From positions 111,754 to 175,753 of the forward strand of contig NZ_SUMC01000013.1 of assembly GCF_005047355.1 (NCBI RefSeq): a DNA stretch of 64,000 nt, in the 5' to 3' direction. This document shows, piece by piece, positions 7,012-16,620 of the stretch. Each line of letters starts with the position of its first letter. The first letter of the stretch is position 1. A program made the translations under genes and the position numbers. The stretch comes from Actinacidiphila oryziradicis (GTDB taxonomy: Bacteria > Actinomycetota > Actinomycetes > Streptomycetales > Streptomycetaceae). The notes below the pieces were generated by a model. That model saw nothing but the letters and a program-made list of their open reading frames with translations, searched no databases and was not told where the DNA came from.

Positions 7012-8406
7012 TTACAAAGCGGAGGATCCCAAATCTCCCCACAGGTAAGCGGTGGTCTCGACGCCCTTGAGGAGCAGGTCGAGTTCAACCTTCTCGTTCA
7101 CTGAGTGCCAACCGTCGGACGGCACGGAAATTCCCAGGAACAGGACAGGTACATCCAGCACGTCCTGGAGGTCCGCGGCCGGGCCGGAACCACCCTCCCG
7201 GGTGAATCTGACCTCTCTGCCGAAGGCTCTCGCCATCGACCGGACGACCGACTGCAGCGCAGGGTGGTCCAGCGGGGTCAGGCACGGGCGTGTCGCGCCC
7301 AGCCAGGTGATGCGGTGACGGATGCCGTCCGGGAGGTGGTCCTCGGCCCAGTCGGCCACCAAACGCTGGACCTTTTCCGGGTCCTGGCCCGCGACCAGCC
7401 GGAACGACAGCTTCAGGTGGGCCTCCGCCGGGATGATCGTCTTGCCGCCGGGGCCCTGGTAACCGCTGTATATGCCGTTCACCTCAGCGGTCGGGCGCGC
7501 CCAGATCCTTTCCAGGGTGCTGTGGCCCGCCTCGCCGAGCGGCGCGTACGACACCGCCGTACGGAGCCATTCGTTCTCGTCGAAGGGCAGCTCGGCGAAG
7601 AGCTCACGCTCCCGGGGCGCCAGGTCCGTCACCCCGTCGTAGAAGCCCGGCACCGCGACCCGGCTGTCCGCGTCGTGCAGCGCCGCCACCAGACGGGCCG
7701 CTTCGGTGGCGGGATTCGGCACCGCCCCGCCGAAGGACCCGGAGTGAATGTCCTGGTCCGGCCCGAAAAGGTCGATCTGGCACTCGGCGAGGCCGCGCAT
7801 GCCCGTGCAGACCGTCGGGGTGTCCGCCGCCCACATGCCGGTGTCCGACACGATCGCCACGTCGCAAGCCAGGCGGCCGGCGCGCGCCGCGACCAGGGCG
7901 GGGAAGTTCGGGGAGCCCGACTCCTCCTCACCCTCGACAAGCAGCTTGAGATTGACGGCGGGGGCGCTGCGGCCGGTCGCGGCGAGGTGCGCGCGGACGC
8001 CGAGTGTGTGGAAGAACACCTGGCCCTTGTCATCGGCCGCGCCACGGGCGTACAGCCGGCCGTCACGCGTCACCGGCTCGAAGGGGTCGGTGTCCCAGCC
8101 GTCGCCGATATCGGCGGGCTGGACGTCATGGTGCCCGTACACCAGGACCGTCGGCGCCCGCGGGTCGCCGGACGGCCACTCCGCGAAGACGGCCGGCGCG
8201 CCCGGGGTTTCCCAGATCTCCGTCACCGGGAAGCCGGTACCGGCGAGTTTCGCCGCCAGCCACTCGGCGCTCCGGCGTACGTCGGCGTTCCGCGCGGGGT
8301 CGGCGGATACGGACGGGATGCGGAGCCATTCGGCGAGATCGCCGAGGAACGCCTCCCGATTGACGTCGATGTACGCGCGGACGGCGCTGTCCGGGGTGGT
8401 GCTCAT
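7012..8406 (-). CDS. M20-family metallodipeptidase
   Basis: Encodes 464 residues starting at ATG 8406; the open frame upstream is not coding in character. M20 signatures: YGHHDVQP with the metal His and the Asp two residues on, GAADDKGQ with the bridging Asp, the catalytic EGEEESGSP, and the C-terminal metal His in DGWHSVNEKV. The lid domain includes GNMx-type IHSGSFGGAVPNP. These enzymes hydrolyse dipeptides or N-acyl amino acids in the cytoplasm with two zinc ions. The exact substrate cannot be told. It lies 50 bp downstream of adnB, in the same direction. Confidence 0.92.
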   Translation of the reverse strand: MSTTPDSAVRAYIDVNREAFLGDLAEWLRIPSVSADPARNADVRRSAEWLAAKLAGTGFPVTEIWETPGAPAVFAEWPSGDPRAPTVLVYGHHDVQPADIGDGWDTDPFEPVTRDGRLYARGAADDKGQVFFHTLGVRAHLAATGRSAPAVNLKLLVEGEEESGSPNFPALVAARAGRLACDVAIVSDTGMWAADTPTVCTGMRGLAECQIDLFGPDQDIHSGSFGGAVPNPATEAARLVAALHDADSRVAVPGFYDGVTDLAPRERELFAELPFDENEWLRTAVSYAPLGEAGHSTLERIWARPTAEVNGIYSGYQGPGGKTIIPAEAHLKLSFRLVAGQDPEKVQRLVADWAEDHLPDGIRHRITWLGATRPCLTPLDHPALQSVVRSMARAFGREVRFTREGGSGPAADLQDVLDVPVLFLGISVPSDGWHSVNEKVELDLLLKGVETTAYLWGDLGSSAL

Positions 8407-8455
8407 AGCGTCCAGCCTATCGGGGACCGGCGAACGCTTCGGCCCGGGCTCCGGC

Positions 8456-11400
8456 TCAGACGTCGGCCTCGTCGAGAAGCAGGCGTTCGAGTGCGGGCCG
8501 GTCGGGAAGGTCCGTGGGACGGATGATCTCGCCCGTACGGACGTAGAGGAAGGCGGCGGTGACTCGGTCGAGGGGCACATTGTGCTGCTCCGCCCAGGCG
8601 AGCCGGTAGACGGCCAGCTGGAGGTCGTCGGCGGAGCGGGAACGGTTGGTCTTCCAGTCGACGATCTCGTACGCCGTACCGCCCTCGTCCCGCTCGCGGT
8701 ACACCGCGTCGATACGGCCGCGGATCACCCGGCCGGCGAGGGTGAGCTGGAAAGGCGCCTCGACGCGGTAGGGGCTGCGCTCGGCGTACGGCGTGCGGAG
8801 GAAGGCATCCTTCAGGGCGGCGAGATCGCGCTCATCCTCGATCTCGTCGTCGCCCTCGATGCCGGGGAGATCCTCGGGGAGCAGGAGCGGCAGCGGTTCG
8901 AAGCGGGACTCCACCCACGCGTGGAAACGGGTGCCGCGGCGCGCGGCGGGCTGCGGCGGACGCGGCATCGGGCGGGCCAGCTCGCGCGCGAAGCCATCGG
9001 GGTCGGCCGCCAGCCGGACGAGCTGCGAGGCGCTGAGAACGGGCGGCACGGGTACGTCCCGCACAGTGGCGCGGGCGCGGCGCAGCTCCCCGGCGAGCGC
9101 GTCGAGGTCACGGTCCCAGGAAGCGATGAGCCGGGCCTCCTCGGGGGCCGGTGCGGGCGTCTGTCGCGGCAGTGACAGGCGCGGTGGCGGTGACGGCTGC
9201 GCGGGCGGCGCCGTCTCGTGCACCTGTTGCGGACGACCGGTGGCCAAGTCGTCCCAATCGTCCCAGCTGTCCCAGTCGTGTTCGTCGTCCGCGAACTCGT
9301 CCGGCGGCGCCGGCTCAGGTTCCGGCTCAGGTTCCGGCTTCGGCTCCGGCTCCGGCGGGGCAGCGAGATGGGCCAGGACGGTGCGGGCGGCCTGGCGGCG
9401 GCGTTCCAGGGCCGTCGGATCGAGGGGCAGGGGCCAGGCGTACTCGGCGGGGTGTTCCAGGGCAGGGTTCTGGGCGTCGTCGGGCGGGGGGTCGGTCCAC
9501 TGCTCGATCTCGCCGTAGCCGGCCTCGCAGTGCACACGCAGGGCGTCCAGGAAGGCGGACGGTCCGAAGGGCCTCTTCTGGGTGGGCCCCCACCAGTGGC
9601 CGGAGCCGAGGAGGAGGGACCGGGGCCGGGTGAAGGTGACATAGCCGAGGCGGAGCTCCTCGATGCGGTTGTGCTCGGCCATGTCCTGCCTGAAGGCCTC
9701 CAGGCCCGCCCTGGTCCACTCGGCGACATCGGGGAGGGTGTCCGCGTCGCCGCGCAGCCCGTGCGGCAGCACCTTCGCGTTCGACGGCCACAGCTCGCGG
9801 CCACGCTCGCTCGGGAAGCCCTTCCGTACCAGGCCGGGGATGGCGACGACATCCCACTCCAGGCCCTTGGACTTGTGCGCGGTAAGCACTTTCACCGTGT
9901 TCTCGCCGCCGGGGAGCGAGCTGTCCAGGCCCTTCTCGTACTGCGCGGCAGTGTGCAGGAAGCCGAGGAAAGCCAGCAGCGTCGCGTCACCGTCCAGGGC
10001 CGCGAAGTTCGCGGCGATGTCGAGAAAGGCGCTGAGCGTCTCACGGCGGCGGGCGGCGAGCGCGTGCGGAGAGGCGGCGAGCTCGACCTCCAGCCCGGTG
10101 ACGGCAAGCACCCTGTGCAGGACGTCCATCAACGGCTCGGTGAGCGCCCGCCGCAGGTCGCGGATCTCCGTGGCCAAGCGGGCGAATCGGACCCGGGCCT
10201 CCGGCGAGAACGGCAGGTCATCGCCCGGATCGGCATCGAGGAAGGTCTCCAGCGCGTCAGCGAGCGACACGACTTCGGCCGGGTCGGTGCCCTCCACCGC
10301 TGCGGCAAGGCGGTCCTCGCTCTCCCCTCCCGCTCCTCCCCCCGCCCCGTACGGGACGAGGAGGCGCGCACGGCGGCCCAGAAGCGCCAGGTCACGCGGG
10401 CCGATGCGCCAGCGCGGGCCGGTCAGCAGCCGCACCAGGGACGCGTTCGCGGTCGGATCGTGCAGCACCTCGCACACGGCGACCAGGTCGGCGACCTCAG
10501 GCAGATGCAGCAGGCCGGACAGGCCCACGACCTCGACGGGAATGTCGCGGGCGACCAGCGCCGCATGGATGTCGGCGAAGTGGCTCGTGGTGCGGCACAG
10601 GACGGCGATCTCGCCGGGGGCGGTGCCGGTGCGCACCAGGTGCGCGATTGAGTCGGCGAGCCAGGTGATCTCGTCGGCCTGGGTAGGGAGCAGGGCGCAC
10701 CGCACGACCCCGTCACGCTCCGCGCCTGGTGCCGGGCGCAGGGCCTCGACGCCCTCGTGGCGGGCCCGCAGCTCGGTGGCGAGGCCGTTGGCCAGATCGA
10801 GGAGACGGCCGCCGCTCCGGCGGTTCTCGGAGAGGGAGTAGCGGTCGGAGGGCGAGCCGTCGGTGTGCGGGAAGTGGACCGGGAAGTCGTCCAGGTTCGC
10901 CACGGACGCGCCGCGCCAGCCGTAGATCGCCTGGCAGGGGTCGCCGACAGCCGTCACCGGGTGGCCGGTGCCGCCATTGCCGTCGCCGAACAGCCCGGCG
11001 AGCAGCAGTCGCTGCGCCACGGAGGTGTCCTGGTACTCGTCGAGGAGGACGACCCGGTACTGCTCGCGCAGGATCCGCCCCACCTCGGGGCGGCCCTGTG
11101 CGAGGGTCGCGGACAGCGCGATCTGGTCGCCGAAGTCGAGCAGGTCGCGCTGCTTTTTCGCTTCGCGGTACGCGATGGCCAGCCCGGCGAGGTCCAGCCG
11201 GGCCCGGGCGGTCTCGGGGAGCTTGCGAAGCTCGGCGTTGGTGAGGCGGACGCCTTCGAGGATGTGCAGGAGCTCCTCGTCGTACGCCTGGAGCCGGTCG
11301 GGCGGCACGAGGTGCTCTGCGAGCTCGCCTTCCAGGGCGAGCAGGTCGCTTACGAGGGTCGGGATGCCCTTGGTCAGCGCCGGGAACGGGCCGGGTGCGG

Positions 11401-11872
11401 ACCGGAGGACCTTCGCGGCGAGCTGGTAGCGGGTCGCATCCGCGAGGAGGCGGGCGGAGGGTTCGAGGCCTATGCGCAGGCCGTGCTCCTTGAGGAGCTG
11501 GCCGGCGAACGCGTGGTACGTCGAGATCTGCGGTTCGCCGGGGGCGGCGTTCGCCGGGTCTGTTGGGTCGGCCGGGGCGGCCGGGTCCGGATCGGTGATC
11601 CCGGCCTTCAGCAGGGCTTTGCGTACACGCTCGGTCAGTTCACCGGCGGCCTTGTTCGTGAACGTGAGGCCCAGCACCTGCTCCGGCGCGACTTGGCCGG
11701 TGCCGACCAGCCAGACGACGCGGGCCGCCATCACGGTCGTCTTCCCGGAGCCCGCTCCGGCCACGATGACCTGCGGGGCGAGAGGGGCGGTAATGCACGC
11801 CGTCTGCTCCGGGGTGAAGGGGATGCCCAGCAGCTCCTTGAGCTGCTCGGGGTCGGTGATGCGGGCTGTCAC
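8456..11872 (-). CDS. adnB: AdnB-like UvrD/RecB helicase-nuclease subunit
   Basis: Encodes 1138 residues (GTG start). Motor: Walker A AGAGSGKT (39-46), LLDEYQDTSVAQ, GDPCQAIYGWRGAS, LTAHKSKGLEWDVVAIPG, LGYVTFTRPR. The C-terminal RecB-type nuclease shows the GTRFHAWVESRF His motif, RIDAVYRE, VDWKTN and the QLAVYRLAW block, so the D-D-K catalytic set is intact. AdnAB is the actinobacterial end-resecting motor-nuclease for double-strand break repair, analogous to RecBCD/AddAB. An acidic Glu-Pro linker (about 838-855) is built on 9-12 bp DNA repeats. Its partner lies upstream, separated by 673 bp of repeat DNA. Confidence 0.9.
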   Translation of the reverse strand: MTARITDPEQLKELLGIPFTPEQTACITAPLAPQVIVAGAGSGKTTVMAARVVWLVGTGQVAPEQVLGLTFTNKAAGELTERVRKALLKAGITDPDPAAPADPTDPANAAPGEPQISTYHAFAGQLLKEHGLRIGLEPSARLLADATRYQLAAKVLRSAPGPFPALTKGIPTLVSDLLALEGELAEHLVPPDRLQAYDEELLHILEGVRLTNAELRKLPETARARLDLAGLAIAYREAKKQRDLLDFGDQIALSATLAQGRPEVGRILREQYRVVLLDEYQDTSVAQRLLLAGLFGDGNGGTGHPVTAVGDPCQAIYGWRGASVANLDDFPVHFPHTDGSPSDRYSLSENRRSGGRLLDLANGLATELRARHEGVEALRPAPGAERDGVVRCALLPTQADEITWLADSIAHLVRTGTAPGEIAVLCRTTSHFADIHAALVARDIPVEVVGLSGLLHLPEVADLVAVCEVLHDPTANASLVRLLTGPRWRIGPRDLALLGRRARLLVPYGAGGGAGGESEDRLAAAVEGTDPAEVVSLADALETFLDADPGDDLPFSPEARVRFARLATEIRDLRRALTEPLMDVLHRVLAVTGLEVELAASPHALAARRRETLSAFLDIAANFAALDGDATLLAFLGFLHTAAQYEKGLDSSLPGGENTVKVLTAHKSKGLEWDVVAIPGLVRKGFPSERGRELWPSNAKVLPHGLRGDADTLPDVAEWTRAGLEAFRQDMAEHNRIEELRLGYVTFTRPRSLLLGSGHWWGPTQKRPFGPSAFLDALRVHCEAGYGEIEQWTDPPPDDAQNPALEHPAEYAWPLPLDPTALERRRQAARTVLAHLAAPPEPEPKPEPEPEPEPAPPDEFADDEHDWDSWDDWDDLATGRPQQVHETAPPAQPSPPPRLSLPRQTPAPAPEEARLIASWDRDLDALAGELRRARATVRDVPVPPVLSASQLVRLAADPDGFARELARPMPRPPQPAARRGTRFHAWVESRFEPLPLLLPEDLPGIEGDDEIEDERDLAALKDAFLRTPYAERSPYRVEAPFQLTLAGRVIRGRIDAVYRERDEGGTAYEIVDWKTNRSRSADDLQLAVYRLAWAEQHNVPLDRVTAAFLYVRTGEIIRPTDLPDRPALERLLLDEADV

Positions 11873-11972
11873 CCAGTGAGGCTATCCGGCCCCGCTGACA
11901 TCGCCGGCCCGGTGCGGCTGCGCCGGGCTGACCGGTGCGACGGCGGGTGCCCCCGGTGCCGGGGTTGCCGAT

Positions 11973-12453
11973 CCTCCCCCAGCCTTCGGCCGGGAGGTGC
12001 CCCCACCAGCTACCGCTGGGAAGTGCCCCCACGACAGTGTCGCCAGCACCCCCTGCACCATGCGCCATCGGCATACGGCGACAAAGTCTGCGGGGACACC
12101 CCTGCACCGCCCCCTCCGGCCCGGTTCAGCGCCTCACGGTGGGTTGTGTCCCGCGGTCACCCCGGGGGTTGCCCGGCGCGCGGGGCTTTGGTTTTACGGT
12201 CTCCGCCCCGAGCGGGGCGTCACGCGCCTGTCCGGCCGGGAGGGGACGTGCCGGGGTGTCCCCGCAGGGGACGAGCACATGCACCCCGGGTGCGTTTCCT
12301 GCGGACCCGCACGCGCGAGCCCCGAGGAGATCACCCCACAGCGGCCCCGACCCCCACCACCACATCGCGTGCCGGCACGCACGACAACCCAGCCCGTCCG
12401 GCGTTTGCGGGGGCACCTCCTGGGGGCACCTCCCGGCCGAAGGCTGGGGGAGG
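11973..12453. repeat. composite repeat element bounded by a perfect 33-bp inverted repeat
   Basis: The 33 bases at 11973-12005 are exactly the reverse complement of 12421-12453. Each end is a copy of the hairpin repeat that starts TCCCCCAG and ends GGTGCCCCCA. A variant hairpin copy (centre AGC-TACC-GCT) follows at 12004-12031. No target duplication is visible at the edges. Confidence 0.8.
12062..12410 (+). repeat. long dispersed intergenic repeat, copy A
   Basis: Aligns almost throughout with 42037-42385: 36 identical bases at 12086-12121 versus 42067-42102, then long near-identical blocks through 12355, ending in the CAGCCCGTCCGGCG motif (12390-12403). It contains hairpins GTCCCC-GCA-GGGGAC and GCACCC-C-GGGTGC. 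Confidence 0.85.
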
Positions 12454-12545
12454 TAGCTGGGGGAGGCTCGGCAACCCTGGCAGAGGGGAAGCAATCCGCA
12501 CCGGTGGAACCCGGCGCCGTTCCGGCCAGCCCGGCGAAGGCGCGG

Positions 12546-15500
12546 CTAGTCGATTACGTGGCGGCCTTCGGGGCGGGCGCTGCAGGAGGCCTGGAAGGCG
12601 CAGTGGGTGCAGTGCTGACCGGTGGCGGGGGTGAAGCGTTCGTCCAGGACGCGGCCGGCGGCGGTGGCGAGGAGGTCCTCGGCCCAGGCACCGGCCAGCG
12701 GGTCCTGGGCCTGCACCGCGGGTAGGGCGTCGCCGCCGTCGCGGGCGGCGGCACCGATGCGGAGTTGGACGAGTTCGGCGCCGCCGGGAGCCGGGCGGGG
12801 GTCGGAGAAGAGGGAGTCGACGGCGCCCTCACGGACCGCGAGTTGGTAGACGGCGAGCTGAGGGTGATGGGCGACCGCGTCAGCGGACGGCTTAGGGGGG
12901 CGGCCAGTCTTGAAGTCGACCACGTAGGCGCGGCCCGCCGCATCCGTTTCGACGCGGTCCATGCTGCCGCGGATGCGGACCGCGACTTCGCCGGCCTCCA
13001 GGGTGACGTCGAAGCCGTGTTCGGAGGCGATAGAGGTGCGGCCTCGCTCCATGACGTGCCAGCGCAGGAAGCGTTCAAGGGCGGCGCGGGCGTTTTCCTT
13101 CTCCTGGTGCGATTTCCACGGCGCGTCGAAGGCCAGGGCGTCCCACACGGAGTCCAGGCGCTCCATCAATACGTCAAGGTCGGCCGGGGTGTGTCCGGAG
13201 GCGACCTCGTCGGCCAGCACATGGACGACGTTTCCGAAGCCCTGGGCGGCGGTGGAGGGCGGCTCGGCCTTCACTTCGCGCCCGAGGAACCACTGCAGGG
13301 AGCAGGTGTTGGCGAGCTGGTCCAGGGCACTGCCGGAGAGGGCGACGGGCGTGTCGCGGTCGCGGAGGGGGACGGCGGAGCGGGTCGGCTCGTAGAGGCC
13401 CCACCAGCGGTCGGGGTGGGCGGCGGGGACGAGGGGGTGGCCGTTGTCGTTGAGTGCGGCGAGGCGTGCGAGACGTACGGCGGCGGCTTCGCGGAGGGCG
13501 GCGGAGGCGGCGGGGTCGACGGTGGTGGCGCGCAGCTCGGCGACGAGAGCGGCGACGGAGAGCGGGCGGCGCGCGCGGTGGGTGACATCGACGGGCTCGA
13601 CGCCGAGCTCGGTGAGGAAGCGGGAGGGCTGGTCACCGTCGTCGGCGGCGGCCTTGACGGCGGTGACGACGAGCCGCTCCTTGGCTCGTGTGGCGGCGAC
13701 GTAGAAGAGCCTGCGCTCCTCCGCGAGCAGTGCGCCCGGTGTGAGGGGCTCCGCCAGGCCGTCGCGGCCGATCCGGTCCGCTTCGAGCAGCGAGCCCCGG
13801 CGCCGCAGGTCGGGCCAGAGGCCTTCCTGTACGCCGGCGACTACGACCAGCCGCCATTCCAGGCCCTTTGAGCGGTGCGCGGTCATCAGCCGAACGGCGT
13901 CGGGCCGCACTGTGCGCCGGGTGAGCAGATCGGCGGCGATGTCCTGGGCCTCGATCTCCTCCAGGAAGTTCAGCGCACCCCGCCCGCCGGTGCGCTCCTC
14001 CGCCCGCGTGGCGGTCTCGAAGAGCGCGCATACGGCGTCCAGGTCCCGGTCGGCGTTGCGGCCCGCCGCCCCGCCGCGCGTCGCGGACCGCTCCAGCCGG
14101 GCGGGCCACGGTGTGCCGTCCCACAGGCCCCACAGGGCCTCTTCGGCGGAGCCGCCGCCGGCCAGCAGCTCCCGTGCCTTGCGCAGCAGCAGTCCGAGCC
14201 GCTGCGCCCCGCGGGTGAACGCGGGGTCGTGCGCGACGAGCTGCTCCGGGTGTGCGAGCGCCTCGGCGATGAGCACGTCGGACGGGCGCGGCACGGCACG
14301 GCCTGCCGCCCGCTCCTCCTCGCGCAGGGCGCGGCCGAGGCGCCGCAGGTCGGCGGCGTCCATACCGCCGAGGGGGGAGGAGAGGAGGGTGAGAGCGTCC
14401 TCGACGGTGAGCTCGGCGCCGTTCACCGCGCCGTGGGCGGCGACACGGAGGGCCAGCAGCAAAGGGGCGACGGCAGGTTCGTGGCGGAGCGGGAGGTCGT
14501 CGCCGTCGATGTCGACGGGGACGCCGGCGGAGGTGAGGGCGCGGCGGAGGCCGGGGATGGAGCGTGAGCCGGCGCGGAGGAGGACGGACATGTCGCGCCA
14601 GGGGATGCCGTCTTCCAGGTGGGCGCGGCGGAGGAGATCGGCGATGCCGTCGAGTTCGGCGCCGGGAGTTGGGTAGGTACGGACGGCGACTGTGCCCCCG
14701 TCCCGGACCGCGGTGAGGTCGCGGTGGGCGCGGACGGCGTGGGTGGGAAGGCGGGTGAGGGGCATACGGCGGGTGAGGAGGCGGGTGGCGGTGAGGAGGC
14801 CGGCGCCGGCGCGGCGGGAGACGGTGAGGACGCGGACCTGGGCGGGGGTGCTGTCGCGGTGCGGGAAGGCGTGCGGGAAGTCGAGGATGCCGTTCACATC
14901 GGCGCCACGGAAGGCGTAGATGGACTGATCGGGGTCGCCGAAGGCGACAAGGGTGCGGCCCTGGCCCGCCAGGGCGTGCAGCAGCCGCACCTGTGCCGGG
15001 TCGGTGTCCTGGTACTCGTCGACGAATACGGCCTCGTACTGGCCGGAGAGCACGGCTGCGACCTCGGGACGCTCGGCCAGCAGCACCGCCCGGTGCACCA
15101 GTTCCGCGTAGTCGGTGACGCCCTGGAGGTCGAGGACGTCCAGATACTCCGCGAGGAAGGACGCCGCCGCCGACCAGTCCGGCCGCCCGATGCGCCGTGC
15201 GAAGGCCGAGAGTGCACCGGGGCCCAGGCCCAGCTCGCGGCTGCGGGCCAGCACCGCGCGCACCTCGTCCGCGAAGCCGCGTGTGGTGAGGGCGGCGCGC
15301 AGCTCGTCGGGCCAGCGCACCGACGCACGTCCGGCGCGTTCCAGGTCGGCCTGGCCGGCCAGCAGGTCGCGTACGACGACGTCCTGTTCGGGTCCGGACA
15401 TCAGCCGCAGCGGGTCGGCGAACAGCTCGGGGTCCTGGTGGGCCCGGACCAGGGCGTAGCAGAAGGAGTGGAAGGTGGTGGCCTGCGGGGCGGTCACGCC

Positions 15501-15857
15501 GCGCATCCGGGCGGCCATGCGATCGCGCAGCTCGACCGCCGCCTTGCGGCTGAAGGTGAGTACGAGGATCCGTTCGGGCGCGGTGCCGCGCCGCACCCGC
15601 TCGGCGACCGCCTCGACGAGGGTGGTGGTCTTGCCGGTGCCCGGCCCTGCCAGAACCAGCAGCGGCCCGTCCGGGTGCTCAACCACCGCGCGCTGGGCGG
15701 CGTCCAGCACAGGGGGTGCGGGCCGCACGGGCGGGGTTCTCAGCAGCCGGTAACCGCCGGGCCCGCCCGGGGCCGGGCGGGCCGTTCGTGGTGCGGAGGG
15801 AGCGGAAGATGCGGAGGAGGTCACGTAGGTTGCCGGTTCTGTGGAGGTGCCTGTCAT
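12546..15857 (-). CDS. adnA: AdnA-like UvrD/RecB helicase-nuclease subunit with Fe-S cysteines
   Basis: Encodes 1103 residues from ATG 15857; the open frame extends upstream but without coding character. Motor: Walker A AGPGTGKT (70-77), FVDEYQDTDPAQ, GDPDQSIYAFRGAD, LMTAHRSKGLEWRLVVVAG, FYVAATRAKERL. The nuclease domain shows SMDRVE, VDFKTG and QLAVYQLAV. The pattern of one Cys in LANTCSLQWF plus C1083, C1086 and C1092 at the end is the 4Fe-4S staple of AdnA/AddB nucleases. It pairs with AdnB downstream for double-strand break end processing. The intergenic repeat element separating the two genes is noted separately. Confidence 0.9.
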   Translation of the reverse strand: MTGTSTEPATYVTSSASSAPSAPRTARPAPGGPGGYRLLRTPPVRPAPPVLDAAQRAVVEHPDGPLLVLAGPGTGKTTTLVEAVAERVRRGTAPERILVLTFSRKAAVELRDRMAARMRGVTAPQATTFHSFCYALVRAHQDPELFADPLRLMSGPEQDVVVRDLLAGQADLERAGRASVRWPDELRAALTTRGFADEVRAVLARSRELGLGPGALSAFARRIGRPDWSAAASFLAEYLDVLDLQGVTDYAELVHRAVLLAERPEVAAVLSGQYEAVFVDEYQDTDPAQVRLLHALAGQGRTLVAFGDPDQSIYAFRGADVNGILDFPHAFPHRDSTPAQVRVLTVSRRAGAGLLTATRLLTRRMPLTRLPTHAVRAHRDLTAVRDGGTVAVRTYPTPGAELDGIADLLRRAHLEDGIPWRDMSVLLRAGSRSIPGLRRALTSAGVPVDIDGDDLPLRHEPAVAPLLLALRVAAHGAVNGAELTVEDALTLLSSPLGGMDAADLRRLGRALREEERAAGRAVPRPSDVLIAEALAHPEQLVAHDPAFTRGAQRLGLLLRKARELLAGGGSAEEALWGLWDGTPWPARLERSATRGGAAGRNADRDLDAVCALFETATRAEERTGGRGALNFLEEIEAQDIAADLLTRRTVRPDAVRLMTAHRSKGLEWRLVVVAGVQEGLWPDLRRRGSLLEADRIGRDGLAEPLTPGALLAEERRLFYVAATRAKERLVVTAVKAAADDGDQPSRFLTELGVEPVDVTHRARRPLSVAALVAELRATTVDPAASAALREAAAVRLARLAALNDNGHPLVPAAHPDRWWGLYEPTRSAVPLRDRDTPVALSGSALDQLANTCSLQWFLGREVKAEPPSTAAQGFGNVVHVLADEVASGHTPADLDVLMERLDSVWDALAFDAPWKSHQEKENARAALERFLRWHVMERGRTSIASEHGFDVTLEAGEVAVRIRGSMDRVETDAAGRAYVVDFKTGRPPKPSADAVAHHPQLAVYQLAVREGAVDSLFSDPRPAPGGAELVQLRIGAAARDGGDALPAVQAQDPLAGAWAEDLLATAAGRVLDERFTPATGQHCTHCAFQASCSARPEGRHVID

Positions 15858-16153
15858 GGTCGCGGACGTGTGGTCCTCGTGCGCTGCGGGAGGGCGGTGT
15901 GCCGCCTGTGCGGCACCGTGCCGACGGTACGCCACGGGCCGCGCCGCAGTGCGGAGCCCTGTCTTCGGGAGCCGCGAAGACACCGCCGCACAGGCCCCAC
16001 CCTTGTGCGGGCGCCTCCTGCGTGTCAGCGGAACGCCGGAAGGATCACCGGAATCGCCGGGTCCGCCCAGGATTACTCCGTACTCCGTACGGACTGCCCG
16101 GCGCATGGACCGGGGCCGAATGGCGGAAGCTGGATGATGTGAGCAACCGGTCG

Positions 16154-16513
16154 TCAGTCGTCACCGGGGACTTTGCCGTCCCAGCGGGCCCGTCGCATGT
16201 CCAGCCGCGGTATGTGGTCGTCGGAGCTGCGCGAGGCATCGCGCAGCGGCGTGCCCTCCTCGCGGTAGCACGCGAGGGCGCGCAGCTCGTGGCCCGGCAG
16301 CAGCACCCCGTCCGAGCGCACCACGCGCCACCACGGCACCGGTCCGCCGTACAGCGCCATGGCCCGGCCCACCTGGCGCGGGCCCCCCTCTTCCAGCCAT
16401 TCCGCGACGTCCCCGTAGGTCATGACCCGGCCGCGCGGGATCATCTCCGCCACGCCGAGCACCCGCTCGGCGTACAGCGGGATCGCGCTCTCCGACAGCT
16501 CTTGTCCACTCAC
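16154..16513 (-). CDS. alkyltransferase-like protein (MGMT DNA-binding fold, no catalytic Cys)
   Basis: Encodes 119 residues from a GTG with GGAGG about 10 nt upstream. It matches the DNA-binding half of O6-alkylguanine transferases: RGRVMTYGDVAEWL, RQVGRAM with the finger Arg, and PWWRVVRSDG where true transferases have PCHRV. The Cys-to-Trp change defines alkyltransferase-like proteins, which bind O6-alkylguanine and hand it to nucleotide excision repair. PWW rather than the usual PWH is unusual. It stands upstream of adnA, as Rv3204 does in mycobacteria. Confidence 0.88.
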   Translation of the reverse strand: MSGQELSESAIPLYAERVLGVAEMIPRGRVMTYGDVAEWLEEGGPRQVGRAMALYGGPVPWWRVVRSDGVLLPGHELRALACYREEGTPLRDASRSSDDHIPRLDMRRARWDGKVPGDD

Positions 16514-16620
16514 TCTTCACATCCTCCCCCAGCCCACCGACAACGGGCCACGATGGCCGATTGCCCCCTCGTGCATCCATCTGCCGACGGCTCGTGCCAC
16601 CATCTTCCGGGCGGTGACAG

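Larger units (their letters stand above)
11873..12545. other. 673-bp gap between adnA and adnB, filled with repeats
   Basis: No credible gene. It holds a 477-bp element bounded by inverted hairpin repeats, including the long dispersed repeat that recurs near 42 kb. Small open frames here exist in several frames because the DNA is GC-rich and have no ribosome binding sites or codon bias that would support them. Confidence 0.75.

Noticed and set aside
6181..8526. Long plus-strand frames opposite nudC and the M20 peptidase
   Set aside because: They translate to Arg/Gly/Ala-rich nonsense mirrored from conserved genes on the other strand.
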